Below, in pieces: positions 1 through 13,409 of a stretch of 64,000 nucleotides of DNA (position 1 is its first letter; each line of letters starts with the position of its first letter). The notes beneath the pieces are model-generated. The model was not told the origin of the DNA and ran no database searches. It saw only the letters and a list, made by a program, of their open reading frames with translations. The stretch is from Rhodamnia argentea (lineage: Eukaryota; Streptophyta; Magnoliopsida; Myrtales; Myrtaceae): assembly GCF_020921035.1 (NCBI RefSeq), contig NC_063155.1:26157294-26221293 (forward strand). The letters are read 5' to 3'. The position numbers and the translations under genes were made by a program.

Positions 1-2042
1 GGAATTTTTTTTATAAATTAGATTAAATATAAAATGCTTTAAAATTCAGTTGTCAATTGCCGGCCGGCGACCCTCGCCAATCATTGAAGAAAAAAAGAAA
101 AGAAAGAAAAAAAAATACATAAAAAGAATCAGAATGCATTTTAAAAACTATAAAAAAAAATTCAGCAATATATATTTTTAAAAATATATAAGAAACAATT
201 TTGTCTAAACTGGATTTTAATATTGAAGTGTTTTATTCAATATAGATTGGGTCATGCATGGATCGCTAGATTTATTAGCATGAATACGAGTCAAAACAAG
301 TCAAAATAAGCCAATATGTATCGGACCGTTTTTGACTCGGCCAAAAATCGACCCGACCATCCATTTGACGGCTCTATTTTGAAGTCAAGGAAGTCGGCTT
401 TTCGAAAATTGCCATGACTGTGAGGCGCTGTAACCATGATTGTGCGACGGTCGTGAGGTAATTAGAGCATCAAATCGATGGAAACCTGAGCCTAGAAATC
501 CTTTGTCCAAGCTCATTCATGATCGCGAAGGAAAAATCATTTTTTTCTTTTAAAAAAAAACATTATGTCCGCCCGTTTACCCGTCGGGGCTTACTGGGTT
601 TGGATGGCCCAATGGAACCGGCCGCCCAACTATTGGGCCCGTTGATCGACGATAGCAGACACAGACAGAGCCCAACACGCTCTACTAAAACGGAAGAAAA
701 GGCTCCACCCCTCGGAGGACGCGGGGGAACTCGAGCTGTTGTGATCACTCCCAAGTTCATACTAGACAATTCATTCTCTGCAATATGCTCTCCCGGAGCT
801 GCGATGCGAATCTTCAATGGTGGTGGGAACGGGATGACGAGCTTGACTAGCCGTTGGCCTCTTTTAGCTGTTGACTTCGGCAACCACCCTTCTTCTCCAT
901 TAAACTAAAGCCCCACCAGCCACCGCCAATCGCCGAGCGCCACTTCCCCGGTGTCAAGATCGGTCGAGAAGACGAGGACCCATCAAAGCTTCGGAACCCG
1001 TTCTCGCAGTAACCACATCGCGACGAAATTGGGCGCTGTCTCTTTTCCCTTTTGGCCGATAATACAGAAGGAGAAGGACAGAGCAGAGCCTTCACCAAGC
1101 TGCAAGGGGGGGAAACTTCACTCGGTTTCTACTGTTTAGATTGCTTCCGTATTGAGCAAGGCATATAGCTCGATCGGGCGCGAACTACTTTTCTCGATAC
1201 CTCAAGTTCTGGGCCTTTGTCCGGTCGCTTTGATTTGGGCTACCAATTATTAATAAGCAGGTGCCAGATCATTCTCTACCTACCTCGCCAGGTGCTAGCA
1301 GTGGATCCTACAAGGTCCTCGTGTAGCCATTTCTCGTTTTAGCTTCCGTTGGGAGGAGGCGCCAGGTTTGATGCTTCCTGCTCGTTTGCCCGCTTGCTGT
1401 TTTTATGAACATGCGACTGTTCCGAACTCGATTCGTCGTTCTGTTTGTTAGATTTCTCAGACTGTCTTAGAGTGAGACGCTTTTTCCTTACTCTACGTTT
1501 TCCGGCGATCCTGGCCAGGACTGTCGAATACGTTGCCAGTTTAAGCGGCGAAGTTCATTCTTGAGCTGAGTTGGTTAATGAGGCATGCATGCTTATTGTG
1601 CTTTCGGCTTTGATTTTGGGATGCAGCTTCCTGTTATTGTTCTTCACTGTAATAAGTTGGTGTACTTTTGGGTTCATTTGACGTCTTACGCTGCATGTCT
1701 TAAATATGATTGCTTCATTGGCTGATCGGAGCGATGTGCCTTGTCATATTCCTTTTCTTTGTTTCTCCCCCTCCTCTTTCGGAAGCAAAGTTTGTGGTAT
1801 GTCTTAGGTGTATATAGATTTTCTTGTAGTGTGGGGATTCTATCTATGGAGATCTAGTTTCAAAATTTTGAAGCAGGTGTTTGAGTGTTTCTATGTGCTT
1901 CAGAGATGCACTATGTTCTTGCAGCTTAAAACCTTGAAAAGCAAAACCGCTCTGGCTCTCTCTCTGTGTCTCTCTCTCTCTGTGTATGCTTTTTGTGTGC
2001 TTCCTTTTCATTTTCCCTAATGCTTTTGCTTTTAACTCGCAG
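1..2042. other. Upstream region and 5' leader of the RXW8-like gene
   Basis: No protein gene is visible. Around 60-85 there is a short GC-rich patch followed by A-rich DNA, resembling a remnant of the GC-cored foldback repeats found elsewhere in the window. From about 950 the composition becomes leader-like. A consensus 3' splice site (pyrimidine run then CGCAG) ends at 2042, 54 bases before the ATG of the RXW8-like gene, so a 5'UTR intron is likely. Its donor is uncertain: CAG|GTGCCA at 1260 and CAG|GTTTGA near 1365 are both possible. A CT-rich run lies at about 1955-1982 inside that putative intron. Open frames at 519-908 and 563-883 overlap on opposite strands and look accidental. Confidence 0.5.
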
Positions 2043-2096
2043 GAATTAGCAGTTTATCCCTTCTTTCTTTGAAGTTGTTGGGATATCAAGAAAAAA

Positions 2097-5000
2097 ATGC
2101 TTGTATCTGCTCTTTTGACCTCCGTTGGAATAAATACGGGCCTTTGCTTCTTATTCTTCACATTATATTCAGTCCTGAGAAAGCAGCCAAGTAATTATGA
2201 AGTTTATATCCCACGATTGGTAGCCGAGGGGAAATCTAGAAGGAGAAGCCATTTCAACCTAGAGAGATTAATTCCTTCTCCGGGGTGGGTGAAAAAGGCA
2301 TGGAAGCTTTCTGAAGAGGAACTATTATCTATATCAGGCTTGGATGCTGTTGTATTTATGCGGATTATCATTTTCAGGTAATTCAAGCTCTTGGAAGGCA
2401 AGCATTCTCTTTAATAGTTCTAAGTGCAACCTTATTTCTTTTACCTTCTTTCAATGGGTATCGCAAACTTGAATTGGCAGTTTCTCTTAGTGCTGGAATG
2501 AGTATGCCCATTTTCAGAATTTTGGTAATGAGGATTACTCAGTGCTTCACTAGACACTGCTTTAAGGATTCTTACCCTCCCATTTCTCCTGTGGAAGTGA
2601 CGCATGATTTCTTTTCGGTTTAAAGTTGATATGATTAACTTCCAGCTCACATTGCGAACTATTATAGAAAGATGCTTAGAGCAATATCACCTGAGGGAAA
2701 TGACACGATATGGAGGAAATAGAATTAGCAAGCAGAACCTGCTTACTGAATATTTCAAGCGGAGCAGCTAATAGCAGCCCCTTTACTAGTCAGGGAACAA
2801 TTTGCCTTTCCTCTTGATTAAAAAGTAAGTCTTACAATTTTTCTTAATTCAGAAAACAGAACCTTTTTAACACCCTCAGCTATTTCACATGAAGGTTTAA
2901 CATGACTATTGCACGCTCCATGAGCTTAAGTTTTAATACCGTCTTTACAGCTTACTTTTCTTATTCAATTACTTTCTGTCTCTAAGCAATTCAAGAGCAG
3001 TAGGATTTTGGCTTAGTATCATGACCTTGCTGCTTCATCATCATATAGTAGTTATTGGATAGTAGCAGCTCCTCTGAATTGGATATTTGAATCTGAAGGT
3101 TGAATTATTCTTTGGTTTAGCCTCATTTAACAACCATTTATTGGAATGATCCGAGGCCATGTTGTAGCTGTATTCAAGCTACATCATGTTGCATATGTAT
3201 TCGGTGATTCTTATTGGTAAAGATGTCTAGCCACTGGGTGTTAATGCCTTTGTTCTCTGTGCGTTCCCTCTCTCTCTCAGCCCTGTTGTCTTAAGTATGG
3301 TGAGGTGACATAGTGGATGGTATTCCAACTTCCAATGCTTGAATAGACCTATTTATCCAAAATCATGAGAAGATTTGATGGTTTCATCATTTCTTGCACA
3401 GCTTATTAGGATGAGCGCAAGGATAGTGAGCTGGATCTCTTTCTGTTTTGCGTATCTCAAATTGCATTCTGCATGATTGTCGAAGCTAATTTGTGATGGT
3501 TAAACGTTTGCTTATAATTCTTCTGATTTGTGTAATGCTTTCAAGCCCTTGTTTAATGTGTCATTAGGGATTCAGACTAATTGCGAGTTTTTATTTGTAG
3601 TGCTAATTGGATTACTGATCTCATGGAACACATTCCTCTCCATGAGATTGAGGGAAATGCTTATTAACTTCATCTACATGATGTGTATAAAGATAATCGA
3701 TCATGACAGAGCCTCAAGTAAAAATAAAAAGGCTCCAGTAAACAGTGAAACAATTGAAAAAGAGCATTTGTTTTATAGAATTTCTGTAGAGAAATGACTG
3801 GGATGGTAGAAGTTAGATCTGAATTTTGGATATTCATTAGCCTTTCTTCTTTCTATTCATATATGTCCCCATCAATTGACGAGTAGTGACTATGGTAGCT
3901 GGGGCACTAGCTTCTCTGCGTCATGTATTTACTTACCTCATTAGCTCTTCCTAATATAATTTTCCTTTTGATCTGAATTTTACAGCTTGAGAGTTTTTGC
4001 ATTTGCGGGTTTTATTGGAGTCTTCATCCTTCTTCCAATAAACTGCACTGGCGATCAGCTTGAGGATATTGACTTTGTCGATTTTTCAAACAACTCACTA
4101 GATGTATTTACAATATCGAATGTCAGCAATGGATCAAACAGGTATTTTTTTGACTCATCTTTATTATTTTTTATTTTTTGGTATTTATGACCGTTAGTGG
4201 AGAAGAATGATTAGTTATTTTGTTTGTATACTTATAACTTCTACCAAAGTTGACGCTTTAGGAAATCTTCTTGACTGAAAATATTTGATTTGTCAGTAAT
4301 ACCGGGAATTCCAAGCCCTGTCGCCTAGTTTGACATTGACACCACTGAGTCTCAACTTTTGTGTAAGGATAGATCACCTCTTATGGGAAAGATGGACTCC
4401 GCCTGTCTTTTCTTGATGCTAGTACTAATTCATGCTTTAAGTATGCTTTACCTGACATGTTATTCTAACTTGAATTTTGAAATTAATCAAGTCGCCCATA
4501 CTTTTAGATGAATAGAAGATTCTGTGTCTCTTTCTTTTTTTCTTTTTTTTCTGGAATCCCTGTTAATATGCAATGGTATGGGCATCAATTACTCCACACA
4601 CCATCTTCTTTTGTGAGGCTAGATATCCGAAATCTGCCTTAGCTGATCATTTGTTTTTTTCTCAGTTGGCTTCCATTTACATTTGAGAGTCGAGAATTTC
4701 CACCATGTGCTCCACTTTTTTAGTGTGCAGTAATTTATTGCTCCTACTGAAGCCTAATTTTTTCTATCATTTCCGGGTAACTTGCTAGCATAATGTGGGT
4801 AGCTTGCAGTTCCTTGCTTTTACTGTGTTATTTCATTTTGAAGGTGTTTCTTTGGGTTCACATGATACGTATAATATTCCATAGGTGTGGGAGAACCTCA
4901 AACATACCATGTTTGGACTGGTCCTTGCCTTTTGGGTTTATATGTGCAAGAACCCTCTTTTGCACACTCCATCAACTTAACAACTGCATACAAACTTAAC

Positions 5001-8000
5001 TGACCAAAAATCGTCCTTAGGTTGTCAACTTCTTTAGTTGCGTCAAATCTTTTAATAGTGAGCTTAATCAACGTTTATTTGGTAATGAGCTGGTCAAGTT
5101 ATTAGCTGAAGAGCTGACCGGAGTATGAGAGAGAATCTTGACTGATTCATGAAGCCCTTCTGGCAAGTATGTCCTATTTTATAAAAGATGCACTATCTTG
5201 TACGTCTATGCTGTGATCGCCTTAAGGAAATTCTCTCCTTTTAAACTTAAATTTTTATGAAAAGTACATAACCTTGGTTTTTCTACTATCTCTCTGGCAG
5301 GTTATGGGTCCACTTCTGTGCCGTTTATGTTGTCACGATATTTGTGTGCTTTCTCCTGTACTATGTGAGTCTGAAGGTTTTATCCTTGGAATTTTCTTCT
5401 AATACTCTGTGACAACTGATAATATATGATTTTTTTCAGTATCATATCAAAAGGCGCATGACAAATAAATTGTGTATCATTGCTTGATTTTTTAATCATC
5501 TCATGAGAAGCAAACTGGTCATTCAGGGGATTATTTAATTTCTTTCTGTCCGGACCTAGAACTGTATGAAAGTTCTCAGGGAAGGATGTGGCATATTATT
5601 AGAACAAGTTCAGCGACATTAAAGCAGTCTACTTAATTGCAGGAATACAACAATGTTTCATCAAAAAGGATAGCTTACTTTTATGCCTCGAAGCCCCAGC
5701 CACATCAGTTCACCATCCTCGTCAGGAGCGTCCCCGTGTCTGTTGGAAGCAGTGTCAGTGATAGTGTCGAGAGATTCTTTAGAGAATATCATCCATCTAC
5801 ATATCTGTGTCACATGGTTGTTCGACGGACCAACAGGCTACGAAACCTAATCGTAAGTACTATGAGCTACTTTATCTTTGTTATCATTTTTCCTTAGCCG
5901 TATACCCGAGGATGCCTTACTCCTTTTTCAGTGAAAAGGAAGCCCACCACCGTAAGTGTTTGAACCACAGAATCTTGATAAATTCTACTAATCTCATGAA
6001 TCAGGCAAGATGTAAGCTAAAACTTGTGTGAAAGACCCAAACACGATTATATTTTGCACATGGTAGCGTGCAGGCTTGAACATAAGGCATGGACCTAATT
6101 CACCCTCATGCATTCCTTTACCACTAAGCCCACTCAGTTGGTTGCTGGACTATTGCATTTGACACGTCAGTATGATAAAAAGTTGGGCTGAATTTGTCAT
6201 GGCTCTCGGATCCGCTCTGATATTGCGATTGGTTCCTAGAGAGCTGTAGATTGTGTTTTGCAGTCATTAGGAGCATGGCACTTCTGATGTAGATTGGCTA
6301 ACATTTATCATATTAAACTGATGCCTTTTACAACCATTGTTATAGACAGACAGACTTACGGTTTTTATCTTGTTTAAAAACAAAAAACAAAAAGTAATGA
6401 TACATCACCTTCCCAAAGGAGTGGGAAATCTCACAGGCTCCAATGGTTATGACGAAACCATCTGACTTATAGCTCATCTAGGCAAAGGAGTATTACTGTG
6501 CTGGCTTTCTTTAGATGGGATCGAGCTACCTATATGCTCATTCCTAGCAGGCTGGATTGAGTAATCTTGGCTTTTCGCGCTTTTCATGACATACATATCT
6601 GTCCAATGGAATCATGTCCTTTTTTTTTGTTTTTTTCTGTATTTGCCAGCTTTATCATATACCATTGGTGATAAGTAAGAGGAATTTCTAGGTTAATTAA
6701 GTGCTTTAGCTTTCTGCCCTATGTTTTTTCATTCTGTCAAAAATCTGTTTTATGGTATGGATGATACAAACCTTCACACGTTTTCATGGGAATAGAGGCT
6801 CCCATAGGTGCATGTACCACACAAGTTCAGGCTCAGATTTTCTATGTCAAATATAGGTTAATGGGGAATGTTCTTTGAAATTTTCTGATCTGTGATATTC
6901 TTCGTGGCTTCAAGGGATTGACTATTTTATGGATTAGTTGAGCCTCTAGAGATTCAAATTAGTTTTGTCTTCCCCTGGTGCCATTAGTCTCTAAACAAAT
7001 AAAATGAAATTGCGGTCTTTGGCAATAGCGATGATATGTTTTAAAAGTAATCTTTTAGGTCTTTTCCCTTTTTGGCCAAATGTTCTGTTTTAATTCATCT
7101 ATTTGATTTGTGTCCCCACTAATGCCATCTCTTACTTTATGATTTAATTTTTCTTTAGAACGATACCAAGAAATTGTATAGAAGGCTTATACACATGCAA
7201 GCTGATCCCACACACCAGAAGTATAAGCGTGACGGCTGCTTTGGTCTGTTCGGACGCAAAGTTGACCTTGTGGATCACTATGAGAAAAAGCTGGAAGACT
7301 TGGAGGAGAATGTGAGGTTAAAGCAATCTGAAGTTTCCTTGGCTGGAGAAGTACGTGCATAATTATCTATTGATTCTTTGAACAAATTTAGTTCCTTATT
7401 ATGTGTACTCCCTTCCTTGCCAGATACTTATCCTGCCTTCAATTGAGTACTACATGCAAACAGGGACATCCTAGGTCTAGGAAGATAACTTCTATAAAGC
7501 TAAAGTTGCATCATTATTCTCACTATGGTTACCATCCATCCATAAGCAAAGTGAAAAACTTGTTTGCGTTCTTTCGTGGGAATAGACATCCTGGCAACTA
7601 TAATTTTGTTATTAGGGATGGCACAACGAATGCCATTGCCATGGCTACCGATTTTCTCAAACAAGTATATTACTGTTTCCAGTAGAAAGTGGAATCATAG
7701 TTGCAAGAGAATTTCAATCATGATTCTCACAGGGAAGTCAAATGTCTGCAAAACAGAAGTGTTACCTTTCCTTTTGGCATAAAAAAAGATAAGAGAGGAG
7801 TATCGACTGAAGATGTACGTTTCCAAATCTAAATTTTAGTGCTTTAACTTGTGCTCAACCATCCCTCTGGACCTGAAAATGATGATTTTTTTTTCTTTTA
7901 AGAGGAAAATTTTCAAGAATCTAATTCTATCATGCGTAGCGTCTGAATTGGAGCCATACACGAGGGAAAAGTTTATTTCCAAATCAATATTGCTCAAGTT

Positions 8001-11000
8001 GTAGTGCCTTCTCTTTAGGGTATTGGCGTCTTGAGCTACGGGTTTGATGCGTAGTGCTTCTAATGTAAAATTATTGCTGAATCGATACTGTTCGTGTTGA
8101 TGCATATTTCTGCCCTCGTTTCCGTCTTGAGCATGTGTATCGTATTGCTTTTGATACCGTCTTAAATTCATAGGAAGTTCGTGCTGCCTTTGTTTCCTTC
8201 AACTCAAGGTATGCCGCTGCAACTGCTTTCCACGTCCAACAAGGAATCAATCCCACTCAGTGGCTAACAGAGGCAGCTCCTGAACCTGATGACGTGTACT
8301 GGCCTTTCTTTTCTTCATCCTTTATGCGGAGGTGGATATCTAAGCTGGTTGTCATAGTCGCCTGTATACTTCTCACAATATTATTTCTCATCCCTGTTCT
8401 AGTGGTGCAAGGTCTGACTAACCTGAGTCAGTTGGAAGTATTGTTTCCCTTCCTAAAAAGCATTCTAACCATGTAAGTAATAATTATTCTTAAAGTTACT
8501 AATCCGGCACATCTGCTCTTACATATGGCATTTTTTATTGCATCTCTCTCTCTCTCTCTCACACGCACACACACGCACACATACCTTCTAGCGCTGTTGA
8601 TGTTCATTGAGAATTCAGCTTTTATGGTGTTACTTCTCAATGATGCAAAGCCTCACCTCATAAATTTCCTTGCAGAACATTTGTCAGTGAAGTGATCACT
8701 GGCTATCTTCCCAGTCTCATTCTTCAGTTGTTCCTGAAAGTGGTGCCTCCTATAATGGAATTTCTCTCTTCAATTCAGGGATACAATTCTCATAGTGCAA
8801 TAGAGAGGAGTGCTTGCAACAAGGTGCTTTGGTTCACGATATGGAACATATTTTTTGCAACTGTTTTTTCAGGGTCGGTTCTATATCAGCTCTCCATAGT
8901 CCTTGACCCCAAAAATATTCCAGCCAAGCTCGGTGTTTCAGTTCCAGCACAGGTGAGCCTGCTTCTTTCTGGGACATAGCGTTCTAATGTATCGATTTAG
9001 GAGTTTGAAGGGATAAAGCTGAGCATTGGACATAGTTGTGCACAGCAATTAGGAAATTACTGATGAAAGTTGTTAGTTTTTTTTATCTTTCCCGATTTAT
9101 CATTAATTGCCGGGGTTCTTAATTTTACTACTTTCCTAAATTATTGTTAACTTTGTAAAGATGGCCAGATGGCCGGATATGATTTTTAACTTAATAGGCT
9201 TTTAGCTATTTGGATTGTGATTTTTCTGCTGACTTTCACCTGCCTAATTAACTAACTGTTTCAAGTGAAAAATGCTCAACACGTTGCCTCTTGAGCTAGC
9301 CTTACGTTGTTCTAAATCATTAAGGCATTAAACTGATAGTGGTTGTTTTGCTATTAAGCTAACTATAAATATCTTCTGGAAAATTAGGCTTGAGTGGTAA
9401 TGGAGGCTTTGAAGATTAACTTATAGTTGGCATTTTAGAGGAGTGTCGTGTCTTGCGTACAGACATATGGTCGAAAACTTATCAGAAGATGCTAAAAAAA
9501 CTTGTACATCTTACTCTTTTGGAGTGGAATATCATTAAATGAGCAAAATTATTTTTTTTGCTAAAGCTAGCATCATATACAAAATTATTGGGCTTTTTGA
9601 TTTAAAAAAAACACCAAGCATGGTCACATAGAGTTGACAAAGTTTCTCCATCAAGTCATTAGCTAAGGTTTTACTTGTTTATCATTGCTAACTTAGGGGT
9701 GTTTGTTTCCGGGAAAACTTAACTTTAAAGGAATAATTTCCGAGAAGACATTTTTCCTTTTCAGGTTAGGGAATTCAATTTTCTAGCTTTAAGCATGCAT
9801 ATTTTCTTTAACTGTAAATGGTTTTCCATTGATTGATCATTTTCAGCAAACTAAATGCCTGAAAGTCCAAAAAACTATTTCTTGGAAAACTCTTTAACTC
9901 AAACTAACATACCTTTTGTGGTTGGTTATTGGGCTTTCCTACTTCCTTCTGCACATTCCAATACAGCAACATACAATCAGGGCCAAGCCTATGGCTGTTG
10001 CAAATGCATCATTTTTCCCCGTGGGGCTTGTCAAATTTGATACTCTTATCTTTTGGGAGGTCATGCCTCTGGAGTCGCCTGATTATGGAACTAAGATGCA
10101 TTGTCAATCCAGATTGCCAATAATGCACTATGTACCAATTGTGACCATTTAAAATATTGATCTACACTTGTCATAGTTTGCTATGTGATATCTATATATG
10201 TTTTCGGCAGGCATCATTCTTTATCGCTTATGTGGTCACATCTGGATGGACCAGCACCTCATCAGAGCTCTTTCGCATAATCCCTTTCATTTGGAGTCTA
10301 GTAAAAAGACCTTTTGTAAGAGATACAGATGAGGAATTTGAAGTTCCATCAATTCCCTATCATAGGGACATCCCCCGAATTCTCTTCTTTGGACTACTGG
10401 GTATTACATACTTCTTCCTGGCTCCACTTATCCTGCCATTCCTCCTGATTTACCTGTGTCTTGCATATATTATTTATCGGAACCAGGTTAGTTGCATCTC
10501 CTTTATTTTCTCATTATTGAGTTGTAGCTTCCACCTTTGGACTTTTTCTGCATAGTTCTATGATGTGGAATATCAACAGAGTAGCTTCATGCCTCTTTTA
10601 ATGGGTGTTTGACATTCTTAACCAGATAATGATCAAAGGCATTTCTGCACCAACCGGTTGCTCCTTCCAAATATCTGAGTCCCAATTCTTATGTTAATTA
10701 TATATCAACGTGAAGAGTCCACAACATTTTGCATCAATATTTATTTTCCCAAAACACTGATATGATCACTAATATTTTGCAGTTCTTAAATGTCTATGCA
10801 CCAAGGTATGAAACTGCTGGAAAGTTTTGGCCGATTGTTCACAATTCGATGATATTTTCCCTAGTGTTGATGCATTGTATCGCTGTGGGAATCTTTACGG
10901 TGAAGAAGCTCCCATTAGCATCTACCCTCATTTTCCCTCTTCCAGTCCTCACTCTTCTATTCAATGAGTACTGCCGGAAACGCTTCTTGCCCATCTTTGT

Positions 11001-11558
11001 TGCTTATTCTGCCGAGGTATGGCGTTATTAGTTAACATTATTCATGATTACATGCTGGGGCTTATCATTTACATTTCTGCTACTGGGAAGAGATAGCTTC
11101 GTTGTTGGATGTTTAGTTCAATAGATGCAAATATTCTTCACATTGATCATGTACAAATAATGCGGTTTAGGCATGATTTTCACTATTTTTGCCCAAATAA
11201 TCTTCTTATGGAGCTATCAGAATCTGTGTTAAAGAAGGGTTCTCTTGTGTCAAATAAATCTTTCCTTACAAGAAAACGTGCTGCAAGTGGTAGTATGATC
11301 AAGTTTTTTTTCTTTTTCTTTCTTACCTTCTAAATTGATCCTGTCTTAAATTTTTTTGCCTCCCATGTAATATCACTTTGGTTAATCCATTTCCAGAGTT
11401 TGATAAAGAAGGATAGGGAAGATCAGAACGATCCATCAATGTTGGAGTTTCTGGATAAATTGGTGACTGCCTACCAGGACCCTGCTTTATTGCCTATTCA
11501 GTATTCTGCACACTCCGACGGTCTGAGCAGTCCCCTCATCTCTACCGCTGAAGTGTGA
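2097..11558 (+). CDS. RXW8: CSC1/OSCA-family hyperosmolality-gated calcium channel, RXW8 type
   Basis: Ten coding exons join in phase: 2097-2377, 3986-4141, 5301-5364, 5643-5852, 7159-7350, 8174-8472, 8676-8952, 10211-10486, 10783-11016 and 11397-11558, giving about 716 residues, the usual family length. The N-terminus ([16 protein letters not shown]) is a first membrane helix. A second helix lies at about residues 95-115 and a third near 147-167, followed by a cytosolic domain with [15 protein letters not shown] and a charged coiled stretch ending VSLAG. The C-terminal half is the multi-helix RSN1/DUF221 pore region ([48 protein letters not shown]). OSCA/CSC1 proteins are known as mechanosensitive or osmosensitive cation channels in plant membranes. 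The sequence fits the RXW8/At1g69450 subgroup better than HYP1, judged from memory. All introns are GT-AG. The ATG at 2097 opens the first membrane helix and no earlier in-frame ATG fits. Confidence 0.92.
6012..6145 (-). repeat. Possible tRNA-derived SINE in intron 4 of the RXW8-like gene
   Basis: Read on the minus strand this stretch has a polymerase III A-box-like motif (TAGTGGTAAAGG) followed about 40 bases later by a B-box-like motif (TGTTCAAGCC). That is the layout of tRNA-derived short interspersed elements. No A-rich tail or target-site duplication was identified, so the ends are approximate. It could also be a decayed tRNA-like segment of an LTR element, since a 'tatcagagcgg' motif on the same strand lies near 6210. 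Confidence 0.35.
8541..8583. repeat. (CT)n-(AC)n microsatellite in an intron
   Basis: A CT dinucleotide run passes directly into an imperfect CACACGCACAC run in the 203-base intron between the sixth and seventh coding exons of the RXW8-like gene. It is a compound microsatellite and is not part of the reading frame. Confidence 0.9.
9690..9930. repeat. Weak MITE-like segment in intron 7 of the RXW8-like gene
   Basis: The left end reads 'aggggtgtttgtttccggg', the style of ending seen in many plant MITEs, and the interior is AT-rich. The right end only poorly matches its reverse complement ('caaactaacatacctt'), and no clean target-site duplication was found. It is listed as a possible decayed element because it accounts for part of an otherwise empty 1.26-kb intron. 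Confidence 0.25.
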
Positions 11559-12473
11559 CAGCGATGAACGCCTTGTTCTTATACCAGCATCGAGGCCACT
11601 TCTGGGGAGTTTGTTCCGTTCATCATTTCATATCCTCAATTTGCTGAGAGACTAAGCAAGAGCGGCTTGTCTCGCATGTCTGCTTAGTGATCTGTGCTAT
11701 GCCTGACACCTTCTTTTATACCAAAATGCTGTGCCCGGTACTTGTTTGCTGTAAATTAGCGCTTGCCGTCACATGATTTGCTGAAGACATCTATGTTGTG
11801 TCAACGTGTTAATTTTTTGATGTGCTTCATTTTTTAATCATTATAGGAACGTTATTCCTCATGACGGGCTGTTCTTTGTATTCTTTATAGCATAAGTGCC
11901 CTGTTGTAAAAGTATGTTCCCAAACTGATACTAGTTTTTTCTAGTCCTGATGCTTTGCTCAAATTGGTACTTGTTACTACCAATACATACCATTTTTTTG
12001 GACATCACGACAATGGTCACCATATGAACTGATCTTTCAATTCCTCGGCGTCATCGGATGATTCAACAAGTGACTGTGCCATAATCGGTCGTTATTTTGC
12101 CGACTTTCTCAAGCAAGTATATCATGGGGATTTCCTAATCCCAGAGGGTGCCGAAGCGAGAAGTAGCATTCATTATTTACTGAAGTGGGCGAAATAGCAT
12201 TTGGATGCCTCCAACTTTGGCAGTTATTAACATCGTCTTTGAGACCACCATAAGCCAAAGAGACAGTCCAAAGACTGCCAGAAGTTGATTTTGCATTAAA
12301 ATCATCGTACCATATTCTGAGACTTTGCAAAATGTGGCTCATATGCATCCGAATCCTCCATCTTACAATGCCTCAATAATGGTCGCTCAGGTATGGGAGA
12401 ACAAGCTCACTATTGAATAAGCTTAACACTCAGTGTACAAGAATTTCATCTATAGCCAAAGAAATTAACAAAA

Positions 12474-13400
12474 GTGATAAGTGCTCCGAAAGTCTTAAAA
12501 CTTATTACAAAAGTACAATTGAGTCTTATAACTTGCAAAAAGTGAAATCAAGTCCTAAAACTCATCAAATCGGTTCAATCGAGTACTTTCGTTAACACCG
12601 TCCAACTTGGCTAATGAAAAATGCTGACTTGGCTTTTTTTTTTTTCAATATTTTCTCTCTCCTACATGGTGATAACGTGGCCAAAATGACGTCATTTTGG
12701 TCCAAATCTAATGTTTAATAATTATTTAAATTAAATTTGCAAATAAGCTAAATTAAAAAAAAAAAGGAGAAAGGAGAAATCGGGCTTCCCACCATTGCTA
12801 GGAAGGGCCGGCAAGGGTGGGGGACGATCGCCCCGGGGCCAAATCTAATTTTCAATAAAATTTTAAGTTAAAATAAATTAAAAAAATAAGCTAAATTTAA
12901 ATATTAAAAGAAAAGAGAAAGAAGAAACTAGGCGCCCCACCATCGCCGGGAAGAGCCGACAAAGGATCGCGGTTGAGGAGGGTCGCCGACCCCTGGCCGA
13001 GGCTTGGCAACCTCGGCCAGCCATCCCCCACCACCACTGGGACCCTTGATGGCCCTTCCCCATGATGGTGGGGTGACAACAGCCAGGGCTACCCTCGCCT
13101 ATTATTTATTTATTTATTTAAATTTAGCTTATTTTTAATTCTAAGTTAAATAGAAATCATTTTAGAAATTAAATTTGGACCAAATCGACGTCATTTTAGC
13201 CACGTCATCGCCACATAAGATAAGAAAATTAATAGAAAAAACTCACGTCAACATTTTTCATTAGCCAAATTGGACAGAGTTAACGGAAGAATTTAATTGA
13301 ACTAATTTTATAAGTTTTAGGACTTGATTGCACCTTTTGCAAATTTTAAGACTTAATTGCATTTTCGTGACATGTTTAAGATTTTCAGTGCACTTATCCC
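12474..13400. mobile_element. Mutator-like foldback element with GC-rich core (copy 1)
   Basis: Two arms of about 300 bases are imperfect inverted copies: GTGATAAGTGC at the left matches GGGATAAGTGC read backwards from the right, and the similarity continues through 'ttggctaatgaaaaatg', 'aaaatgacgtcattt' and 'aataagctaaatt'. Between them lies a GC-rich core built from 'ccaccat-gccgggaag-gccg' units. Immediate flanks are TTAACAAAA (12465-12473) and TTATTAAAA (13401-13409), a 7/9 match consistent with an aged 9-bp target duplication. Nine-bp duplications with long terminal inverted repeats are the mark of Mutator-like transposons. It has no transposase and is non-autonomous. The short open frames inside it are by-products of the GC-rich core. 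Confidence 0.75.
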
Positions 13401-13409
13401 TTATTAAAA

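Noticed and set aside
519-908. 129-codon open frame
   Set aside because: Overlaps an opposite-strand frame of similar length, has no domain, and precedes the leader of the channel gene.
2097-11558. Assignment of the channel as HYP1
   Set aside because: The RXW8/At1g69450 type matches better in the N-terminal region and around [12 protein letters not shown], as far as I can recall those sequences.
12878-13079. Open frames on the minus strand in a GC-rich stretch
   Set aside because: They are the core of foldback copy 1 and are low-complexity.
12474-13400. Tandem-repeat array or centromeric satellite
   Set aside because: The units do not repeat head-to-tail; inverted arms and flanking 9-mers fit a transposon better.
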